The translations under genes were made by a program, and so were the position numbers. A DNA stretch of 6,483 nucleotides from Fibrobacteres bacterium CG2_30_45_31. GTDB taxonomy: Bacteria; Fibrobacterota; Fibrobacteria; Fibrobacterales; Fibrobacteraceae. The notes below the pieces were generated by a model. It worked only from the letters and a program-made list of their open reading frames with translations. It did not search any database and was not told where the DNA came from. How positions within the stretch are numbered: position 1 is the first letter of the stretch; every line of letters begins with the position of its first letter. Shown here one piece after another: positions 1-5,237 of the stretch. Location of the stretch: contig MNYL01000268.1 in assembly GCA_001873075.1 (NCBI GenBank), forward strand, positions 1 through 6,483, read 5' to 3'.

Positions 1-1
1 A

Positions 2-1339
2 TGTCACGATACGCTCGCCCCCTTGATTCTTGCGGCGGCAATCGGGTCGAAAAACCAAATGCGCCTCACTAGCGAAGCCGCACTCCAGAGCGGATGTCTC
101 GAAGCCCCTAAAAGTAAAGAGCCCCTGTATCTCGCCATCAAAATCGCGGATTATAGCCGCACGCCTTTGGAAAACCCCATGTCCGTGCGCCGCGTGGAAC
201 TTAGAAGCGGTAAAACAGTTCTGCTAAAACAAATTCAGGACAAACTTTCTTTCGACAATATGCTAAAAATTCGTGAAGAACTCCTGTGGGCTGAAGAAGC
301 GGACACCGCAGGCGATTGGCACAGGATTCCCAAAGCGATTCCCCGCGCCAAAAAACTGCACCTTGAAGTCGAAGATTATACGGGAAATATTACCTCTCGC
401 GATTGGACTCTTCAGGATTCCTGCGCGAATAATGCGAGAGTCCCCACTTTCGGAAAATTTCAGGATTCCGCGGTATATACTTTTTTAAGCCGCCCCTGGA
501 TCAACCTCGGCCTCTGCGAATCGCAGCAATTCACGCTACAGGGAAAATCAGGAAAAGTGCTCGCCAATTTATGCGAAGCCTTTCCTCATGAAGCTCTGCC
601 CGTGGCGGCTCTCTTCACCAAGTTTCCGAAAGCAATTGCAGTCGTTGTCAAAAAAGGCGATACAGAAAAAACAATCGGCATTTTTAACATCCCGGGCAAA
701 GCCACAAAATTCATTTATCAAGGAACTCTTCATGGCAAAAAAGTAACCCAGTCCGTGACGGGCCTGAAACCCGTTCCATGGCCCCGCGCGCTAGCATTTC
801 AAGAACTTGCTAACGACAAAGTAACCGCTTGGGAATTCCACCCGAAGGGTTTGCATTTCACCGGAAACTGGAAAATTTGTATAGACGATACCCTCGCGCC
901 GGCACCTCTTTACTGGCTGGGCGAAACGAGCCGCAAATGGTTTATTTTCAGCAATCAAACTCACGAAAAAAAATTCCGTTGCGCAGTCATGAATGAACTT
1001 CGCGATATTGGTTCCATTCAGGATACCGTGGCGCCCGCTCTCGGAAAAGCCTATTGGAGCCGAGGGATGATTCGCGGGAAATGGGAAACAACACTTCGCA
1101 TTCCCGTGTTCGAAAAATATTCGGGAATTCCTGACGGTAACGCCATCACGGCCTTCAGCGCCAAAGAACCCTGGATCGCCGCCGAATACGATTCCGAGCC
1201 TTATGAAATTGTTTTTGAAAAAGCGAAGCTTCCCTCCGCGGGAGAATTCTTTACTGTTCGTCTCACCGATGAAGCGGACAATACAGGCGAAATTTCTGTG
1301 GAAGTTCCCCCAGAGAACGCGCTCCCCCAAGTTCCTTGA
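2..1339 (+). CDS. C-terminal part of a large secreted beta-sandwich protein, probably an M23-family peptidase (5' end outside window)
   Basis: The reading frame is open to the left edge, so the gene starts upstream; 445 residues are visible before a TGA stop. A TTG at 23 could in principle initiate, but coding sense continues to its left (a DTLAP motif at residues 3-7), so I treat the gene as truncated by the window. The motif DT[LV]AP occurs three times (residues 3-7, 296-300, 341-345), each time opening a stretch of alternating hydrophobic residues. The stretches from the first and third copies end in D-x-x-[GD]-N motifs (EDYTGN near residue 123, DEADNTG near the C-terminus), typical of Ig-like modules. 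From memory, this resembles the region after the catalytic domain in Bacteroidota/Fibrobacterota M23 endopeptidases, which ends with a module carrying an LRI-x-D/E-x-x-SGI motif; here LRIPVFEKYSGI is present. No M23 zinc ligands (HxxxD, HxH) are in the visible part, so peptidase activity is inferred only. It could instead be another Ig-rich envelope protein. The gene is convergent with its downstream neighbour. Confidence 0.6.
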   Translation, partial: CHDTLAPLILAAAIGSKNQMRLTSEAALQSGCLEAPKSKEPLYLAIKIADYSRTPLENPMSVRRVELRSGKTVLLKQIQDKLSFDNMLKIREELLWAEEADTAGDWHRIPKAIPRAKKLHLEVEDYTGNITSRDWTLQDSCANNARVPTFGKFQDSAVYTFLSRPWINLGLCESQQFTLQGKSGKVLANLCEAFPHEALPVAALFTKFPKAIAVVVKKGDTEKTIGIFNIPGKATKFIYQGTLHGKKVTQSVTGLKPVPWPRALAFQELANDKVTAWEFHPKGLHFTGNWKICIDDTLAPAPLYWLGETSRKWFIFSNQTHEKKFRCAVMNELRDIGSIQDTVAPALGKAYWSRGMIRGKWETTLRIPVFEKYSGIPDGNAITAFSAKEPWIAAEYDSEPYEIVFEKAKLPSAGEFFTVRLTDEADNTGEISVEVPPENALPQVP

Positions 1340-1464
1340 GGCAAATATATTCAGGGCCGATCGATCACGGATTCGTCATTGCGTCTTTAAAAAGAAAAGT
1401 TTTGTTTTTTTGAAATGTTTCAGAATATTGAAAAATTCGTTTTTTCTGGTAGCTTCGCCGTGCC

Positions 1465-2241
1465 CTAAAGTTCGCTGTACTGCACCAGGGTGCGGCGGGC
1501 AAGCGCAAAATCGAGGATTTCAAAAATGCGTTTCTCGCAAGTTTCAAAATCCACTGGGTGCAGCGCCAATCGAGGAATTCCCGTGGGGAGCGCAAGCGAA
1601 ACTTTGGAGTAGGCAAAAGCGAGACCCAGCATCCACTGCGGAATCCCTGCAAAACTCAGTGCGGGCGAACGAATAACGACAATGGCATCATTCTTTTTTT
1701 TCTGTAGTTGCGTACGCCCTTCATAGAGCGGACAACGGGCGAGAACCTGTTGAGGCAAAGCCTTATTCGCGTACCATGTGGGAGGCACAAAGCACACAGG
1801 ATCCGGCAAGGACAATAATTTCCAGGCCTCAAAAGCGCAAGTCACCTCCTCAAGGGAAGCTTCTTCCGTGAGTCCCGCGAATTCGGCTTCGTTATTCGTC
1901 AGCAAAGAGGCAAAATATCCCGAATAGGAACGTGAGGCTTTGAGATCCGTGCGATGCGTATAACCATGGAGCAATAATTCATAGCCCGCATTTTGCCACT
2001 GCAATAACTGATTTTGAAAGGCTTCTTTTTTGGAATCGGGAGCATTGCCCGTAAAAGGAACCACCGCGAGCGCAAAAGGTTTCCCGGTGATACGATTTAC
2101 AGACTCAATAATGGGAGCGACTTTTGAAAAATTATCCACACCCACATCGTGAAGGCATAGCAGAAACTTTTTTTGTTGATTCCCTGGCATGAGCAAAATA
2201 TAGAACAAAAGAAAACAAAAAAACCTTTCTATCTTTAGCAT
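1465..2241 (-). CDS. NodB-like polysaccharide deacetylase, DUF2334 type
   Basis: The product has 258 residues. Features of the DUF2334 branch of the carbohydrate esterase 4/NodB fold are visible: beta-1 ending in LCLHDVG (H31, D32, in place of the classical TFDD), a metal-binding HGYTH motif (H92, H96), a FVPPTWYAN stretch at about 151-159 equivalent to the F-x-P-P-x-[WY] motif, and a C-terminal LALHPVDF (H228, D231). Such enzymes are expected to remove N- or O-acetyl groups from glycans using a metal held by the Asp and two His; the substrate here is unknown. With the ATG at 2241 the protein begins with K3, R6 and a hydrophobic run F7-M18, which would be a short signal peptide or anchor. The ATG at 2190 (residue 18) is a serious alternative, since the first 51 bases are very AT-rich (about 25% G+C) like an intergenic spacer, and neither start has a good Shine-Dalgarno sequence. 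No ATG, GTG or TTG lies upstream in frame before a stop. The gene is divergent from the phosphatase gene. Confidence 0.8.
   Translation of the reverse strand: MLKIERFFCFLLFYILLMPGNQQKKFLLCLHDVGVDNFSKVAPIIESVNRITGKPFALAVVPFTGNAPDSKKEAFQNQLLQWQNAGYELLLHGYTHRTDLKASRSYSGYFASLLTNNEAEFAGLTEEASLEEVTCAFEAWKLLSLPDPVCFVPPTWYANKALPQQVLARCPLYEGRTQLQKKKNDAIVVIRSPALSFAGIPQWMLGLAFAYSKVSLALPTGIPRLALHPVDFETCEKRIFEILDFALARRTLVQYSEL
2176..2204 (+). promoter_or_regulatory. Candidate sigma-70-type promoter for the phosphatase-miaB-SPOR operon
   Basis: TTGATT (2176-2181) and TATAGA (2199-2204) are separated by 17 bases; each matches the consensus at 4 of 6 positions. Transcription would start near 2211, about 30 bases before the phosphatase ATG. 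The site lies inside the annotated 5' end of the divergent deacetylase gene, so either the two transcription units overlap or that gene starts later. The DNA between the site and 2242 is strongly AT-rich, as expected near a promoter. It was identified by eye only. Confidence 0.35.
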
Positions 2242-2242
2242 A

Positions 2243-2884
2243 ATGCCCCCAAAGTCCTTTTTTATTTTTGATCTTGATGGAACCCTTTTTGATACGGTCG
2301 ATGATCTTGCCCCTGCGGTAAACTACGCCTTGCAATTTCATGGAATTCGGACTCTCCCCGAAGATTCCGTCCGCTTTCTTGTCGGCAACGGATCTCTCAA
2401 TCTGATTCGAAGAAGCCTTGGCGATACGTCCATCGCTCCCGAAATCGTCCACAAAACTTTTTTGGAATACTATACCGATCATTGCACACTCAAAACGCGC
2501 CCGATACCCGGCGTTCTTGAATTTTTAGCGAATACCACCCGCCGTGCAGCCTTGCTCACCAATAAACCCGATGCCCCCACGCGCCGCATTCTCGAACATT
2601 TTGGCATCGCTTGCCGTTTTGAATCCGTTTTATGCGGAGATACGACCCCCGCAAGAAAGCCCGCTCCCGAAGGCTTTTTGAAAATTATGAACGATGCGCA
2701 CGTCGCGAAAGCAGATGTTATCATGGTTGGCGACGACACACCGGATATCCTTGGCGCAAAGGCCGCAGGCATTGACAGCGTATTCATTCAGAATGGCTAC
2801 GGGAAACTGGAACCTAACTTGGCACTTTCTCCCACTTATTCTATCCCCCATTTTTCTGATTTACTAAATTTAGGAATACTTTGA
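2243..2884 (+). CDS. gph: HAD-superfamily phosphatase, phosphoglycolate phosphatase (Gph) type
   Basis: The product has 213 residues, the usual size for this family. All four HAD motifs are present: motif I FDLDGTLFDT with nucleophile D10 and acid D12, motif II LLTNK with T106, motif III lysine K139 in RKPAPEGF, and motif IV VGDDTPDI with D164 and D168. A helical C1 cap lies between motifs I and II (about residues 19-85) and includes the VGNG loop (47-50) typical of Gph-like enzymes. The likely reaction is hydrolysis of 2-phosphoglycolate to glycolate in the cytoplasm, which in a non-photosynthetic bacterium mainly clears products of DNA 3'-end repair. Related C1-cap enzymes act on pyrophosphate or other small phosphates, so the substrate is not certain. 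The ATG at 2243 is effectively fixed: motif I begins at residue 6 and no in-frame ATG, GTG or TTG lies upstream before the TAG at 2201. No Shine-Dalgarno sequence is visible. The 3' end overlaps miaB by 4 bases. Confidence 0.85.
   Translation: MPPKSFFIFDLDGTLFDTVDDLAPAVNYALQFHGIRTLPEDSVRFLVGNGSLNLIRRSLGDTSIAPEIVHKTFLEYYTDHCTLKTRPIPGVLEFLANTTRRAALLTNKPDAPTRRILEHFGIACRFESVLCGDTTPARKPAPEGFLKIMNDAHVAKADVIMVGDDTPDILGAKAAGIDSVFIQNGYGKLEPNLALSPTYSIPHFSDLLNLGIL
2872..2875 (+). promoter_or_regulatory. Ribosome binding site deciding the TTG start of miaB
   Basis: AGGA at 2872-2875 lies 5 bases before the TTG at 2881 but 17 bases before the first in-frame ATG at 2893. This favours TTG initiation, with the start codon embedded in the TTGA overlap with the phosphatase stop codon and hence translational coupling. 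The region upstream is AT-rich (ttactaaattt), so little mRNA structure should block it. Confidence 0.55.
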
Positions 2885-4215
2885 AAATTCCCATGCAATA
2901 CCATATCGCCACTTACGGTTGCCAGATGAACGAGTACGATTCGCTTCTCATCGCAAAGATGATGGAAAGCGAGGGCTGTACGGCAACTGATGACCCGGCC
3001 CAAGCGGATTTTCTGATTTTTAATACATGCTCGATTCGCGAAAAAGCAGAGGAAACCGCCATTGCACGCATTTCAAAAATGAAGTGCTACAAAGAAGCCA
3101 ATCCGAATGTGCGCATCGTGGTAGTGGGCTGCATGGCGAAAAATCTGGGCGAATCGCTGATGAAAAAACGCCGCATCATTGATTTTGTCATCGGCCCCGA
3201 TCAATACAATAAAATTCCAGAAATTCTATTCTCGCGGCCAGTGATACCTACCAAAGGGAATCGCAAGTACCGGGTATTGACAGATTTTGACAGCGAAGAA
3301 AATTACTTAGGACAAAGTGCAAAATTACTTTCCCCATTTTCTACCCACGTCACCATTCAGCGCGGCTGCAACAAACATTGCAGTTACTGTATTGTTCCCT
3401 ATGTGCGCGGCCCCGAAAAATACCGCGAAACCGCGGATGTTCTTCGCGAAATAAAAGAAGCGGCGGACAAAGGCGTTTCTGAGATTACTCTTTTGGGACA
3501 AACCGTCAACGCTTACAAAAGCGGCAACGATACCTTCGCCACTCTTTTGAACAAAGTTTCTGAAATTTCGGGGATTCAACGCATCCGCTTTGTCAGCCCC
3601 CATCCCAAACATTACACCCCGGATCTGATTGAAGTGCTTTTGGGAAATGCGAAAGTGGCTACAAGTGCCCACATTCCGCTCCAGAGCGGTAGCGACGCCA
3701 TGCTCAAGAAAATGCGGCGCCAGCACACCGTCGATGATTTTCTGCGTATCGTTGAAAAATTGCGCGGTGCCAATCCTCTTTATGGCCTTTCTACCGATAT
3801 CATCAGTGGCTTTGTAGGCGAAACTGAAGCCGATTTTGAGAAAACGCTGGAAATGGTTCGAGAAATCCAATTTGATTCCGCTTTTATGTTCATCTACAGC
3901 CCCCGCGAGGGCACGGAATCCGCAAAAGAACAGGAATTTCTCTCCGCCGAACAAAAATGGGAACGTCAGGCGCGACTCGTGGAACTTCAAAACGAAATTA
4001 CACTTCAACGCAACCAATTGATGCTCGGACGCAATGAAGAAATTCTAGTGGAACGCCCTTCTTCTAAAAATCCAGAAGAATGGGTAGGAAAAACGAACAA
4101 TTTCAAGAAAGTGGTTTTTAAACCTGTGGGTGAAATTCACCCAGGTGATTATCTTGTCTGTAACATCGATGATATGCGCGGATGGACACTCCGCGGCACA
4201 CCGATAGCTCAATAA
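2881..4215 (+). CDS. miaB: tRNA-2-methylthio-N6-dimethylallyladenosine synthase MiaB
   Basis: This is a radical-SAM methylthiotransferase that converts i6A at position 37 of tRNAs reading UNN codons into ms2i6A. It has 444 residues, which is normal for the family. The N-terminal UPF0004 domain (about 7-125) carries the three cysteines expected to hold the auxiliary 4Fe-4S cluster: C14 in TYGCQMNEYD, C50 in NTCSIREKAEE and C84 in VVGCMA. The radical-SAM motif CNKHCSYC (C163, C167, C170) holds the SAM-binding cluster, followed by IVPYVRGPEKYR, GQTVNAY and HIPLQSGSDAMLKKMRR. The C-terminal TRAM domain (about 379-442) would bind tRNA. YGCQMNEYDS and CSIREKAEE separate MiaB from its paralogues RimO and MtaB. 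One oddity is GFVGET at 310-315, where the family usually has GFPGET. The TTG at 2881 is preferred over the ATG at 2893 because of the AGGA placement. It lies between the phosphatase and SPOR genes with no room for other promoters. Confidence 0.96.
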   Translation: MKIPMQYHIATYGCQMNEYDSLLIAKMMESEGCTATDDPAQADFLIFNTCSIREKAEETAIARISKMKCYKEANPNVRIVVVGCMAKNLGESLMKKRRIIDFVIGPDQYNKIPEILFSRPVIPTKGNRKYRVLTDFDSEENYLGQSAKLLSPFSTHVTIQRGCNKHCSYCIVPYVRGPEKYRETADVLREIKEAADKGVSEITLLGQTVNAYKSGNDTFATLLNKVSEISGIQRIRFVSPHPKHYTPDLIEVLLGNAKVATSAHIPLQSGSDAMLKKMRRQHTVDDFLRIVEKLRGANPLYGLSTDIISGFVGETEADFEKTLEMVREIQFDSAFMFIYSPREGTESAKEQEFLSAEQKWERQARLVELQNEITLQRNQLMLGRNEEILVERPSSKNPEEWVGKTNNFKKVVFKPVGEIHPGDYLVCNIDDMRGWTLRGTPIAQ

Positions 4216-4220
4216 GGAGA
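4214..4220 (+). promoter_or_regulatory. Strong Shine-Dalgarno sequence for the SPOR gene, overlapping the miaB stop codon
   Basis: AAGGAGA at 4214-4220 begins with the last two bases of the miaB TAA stop and ends 6 bases before a TTG at 4227. It is one of the strongest ribosome binding sites in the window. It argues that the SPOR gene starts at that TTG rather than at the ATG at 4182, which has no such site and lies inside miaB. Termination on miaB would deliver ribosomes directly to it. Confidence 0.7.
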
Positions 4221-4226
4221 TATCTC

Positions 4227-5069
4227 TTGTTTTTTACTCTCATCTTTGCACTCACCACAATGACATCCTCTTCGGTCCAAACCGCGGCACCGGCATTGGA
4301 ATACGCCCCAACCTTGGCTTCTGCTCAAAAAGCATACGTCGCTGGCGATTGGAAACTCGCCACCTCTTCTTTTAATGCCGTATGCCCCACGCTTCCCGAA
4401 AATGAGCGTGCCGAATGCGCTCTCTGGGGAATTCTCGCACTTTCTCAAACCGGAAATTCGGCTGATTTCACCCATGCCGCGCTGAGACTCGATAGTCTCA
4501 TTCAGGCAAGTTCTCCGAAAACGCGGGTCTATTCCGATCTTTACATGACTAAAGCCCAATTTGAGCTTTACCTCGGCAAAAATGACAAGGCCTTTGCAAG
4601 CTGGAAACAGGCCTATGAAGCGGCAGAACCTCACCAATATGCGGTACTTTCACAAGTGTGCGAGAGCATACAAAAAAATTACACCAACGAAGAAGTCTCT
4701 GAATACTGCGGCAAAGTAAAAAAAGCGCAAACAACTAGCACAGCAAGTGCTTCGTCTTCTAGTGCTTCTGTAATTGCCATTACGAAAGAGGCATCATCCT
4801 CTAGTGTTTCTTCCGAATCCTTAGAACCCACAAAGAGCGGGTGGGTTATTCAGCTCGGTGCTTTTAGCCTACATGAAAGTGCTCAAATCATGGTAGACAA
4901 TTTCAAGAAACGCAATATTTCGGTACGTATCGCAGAAAAAATAGCATCAGGAAAAACACTTTACCTCGTTCAGACCCCCCTCTTTCCAACTCGTGAAGCG
5001 GCAGTGGACTATGGAGCCCGCACTTTCGCCCCCCTCAATTTGGATTTTATTCCTGTAAAAATTCCTTAA
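4227..5069 (+). CDS. Secreted protein with helical TPR-like region, Ser-rich linker and C-terminal SPOR domain
   Basis: From the TTG at 4227 the product has 280 residues: a hydrophobic N-terminus (FFTLIFALTTM) followed by VQTAA, a plausible signal-peptide end; about 30-165 of alternating helices with TPR-like spacing (AQKAYVAGDWKLATSSFNAV, AQFELYLGKNDKAFASWKQAYEAA); a Ser/Thr/Ala linker at about 169-204; and a SPOR domain at about 203-280 (GWVIQLGAFSLHESA at its start, TLYLVQTPLFPTREAA later). SPOR domains bind denuded glycan strands of septal peptidoglycan, so a periplasmic role in the division septum or wall remodelling is likely, though the partner is unknown. An ATG at 4182 in the same frame would add 15 residues ending in IRRYL; that gives a more classical positively charged signal-peptide start, but those arginines are simply what AGGAGA of the ribosome binding site encodes in this frame. 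I prefer 4227 while noting that the remaining N-terminus has no positive charge. Cotranscription with miaB is likely. Confidence 0.85.
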   Translation: MFFTLIFALTTMTSSSVQTAAPALEYAPTLASAQKAYVAGDWKLATSSFNAVCPTLPENERAECALWGILALSQTGNSADFTHAALRLDSLIQASSPKTRVYSDLYMTKAQFELYLGKNDKAFASWKQAYEAAEPHQYAVLSQVCESIQKNYTNEEVSEYCGKVKKAQTTSTASASSSSASVIAITKEASSSSVSSESLEPTKSGWVIQLGAFSLHESAQIMVDNFKKRNISVRIAEKIASGKTLYLVQTPLFPTREAAVDYGARTFAPLNLDFIPVKIP

Positions 5070-5084
5070 TTCTCTATTTCCCCG

Positions 5085-5112
5085 TTTAAATTTGCGGAAA
5101 CAGTTCTATATT
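5085..5112 (+). promoter_or_regulatory. Candidate promoter for tRNA-Leu(CAA)
   Basis: TTTAAA (5085-5090, 4 of 6 to the -35 consensus) and TATATT (5107-5112, 5 of 6 to the -10 consensus) are 16 bases apart. Transcription would start near 5119-5120, leaving a leader of about 7 bases before the mature tRNA, which is normal for tRNA genes. The -10 region extended to 5114 reads TATATTTG, which also fits the TAnnTTTG element of Bacteroidota promoters; the TTTG upstream element of that promoter type is not at the proper spacing. Confidence 0.45.
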
Positions 5113-5126
5113 TGGTTTACCCCTTA

Positions 5127-5210
5127 GCCGGGGTGGTGAAATTGGTAGACGCGCTGGACTCAAAATCCAGTATAGGTAACTATGTGAGGGTTCGATTCCC
5201 TCCCCCGGCA
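5127..5210 (+). tRNA. tRNA-Leu, anticodon CAA (decodes UUG)
   Basis: The 84-base cloverleaf can be folded by eye. The acceptor stem GCCGGGG (5127-5133) pairs perfectly with CCCCGGC (5203-5209), and the discriminator base is A5210. The D loop contains AATTGGTAGAC. The anticodon stem CTGGA/TCCAG closes the seven-base loop CTCAAAA (5159-5165), giving anticodon CAA at 5161-5163 and A37 at 5164. A long class II variable arm with stem ATAG/CTAT and loop GTAA follows, as expected for leucine tRNAs. The T arm is GAGGG-TTCGATT-CCCTC. The 3' CCA is not encoded (the next bases are TAT), so it must be added by the CCA-adding enzyme. The loop has A36-A37-A38, the context recognised by MiaA, so this tRNA is a probable substrate of MiaA and then of the MiaB encoded just upstream. 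Confidence 0.97.
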
Positions 5211-5228
5211 TATAGAATCAAAACGCAC

Positions 5229-5232
5229 GAGG
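5229..5232 (+). promoter_or_regulatory. Ribosome binding site fixing the start of the unknown secreted protein
   Basis: GAGG at 5229-5232 lies 5 bases before the ATG at 5238. The same frame stays open leftward through the whole tRNA gene to about 5112, but that extension would translate the tRNA itself. The position of this site and the signal peptide that begins at the ATG settle the start. Confidence 0.6.
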
Positions 5233-5237
5233 TCGTA

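Noticed and set aside
791..1330. Long open frame on the minus strand inside the first gene (179 residues)
   Set aside because: It lies entirely antisense to a well-supported coding region, has a composition dominated by F, G and R as expected of an opposite-strand reading, and shows no recognisable domain.
1340..1464. Possible bidirectional terminator between the convergent genes
   Set aside because: T-runs are present (1400-1411, 1439-1445) and weak A/T-only pairings exist, for example TTTCA/TGAAA around 1424, but I found no GC-rich hairpin next to a T-run on either strand.
1203..1676. Plus-strand open frame bridging the end of the first gene and the deacetylase
   Set aside because: It overlaps two supported genes in other frames, and its residues (K, F, R-rich, then P-rich) look like noise; no ribosome binding site was seen.
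3325..4017. 230-residue open frame antisense to miaB
   Set aside because: It is a shadow of the highly conserved miaB frame and has no family motif of its own.
5077..5100. Inverted repeat TTTCC/GGAAA after the SPOR gene as a terminator
   Set aside because: The stem is only 5 pairs with an inner mismatch, no T-run follows, and it overlaps the likely tRNA -35 element.
5112..5237. Extension of the unknown secreted protein through the tRNA
   Set aside because: The in-frame sequence is the tRNA itself, and a normal signal peptide with a ribosome binding site begins at 5238.
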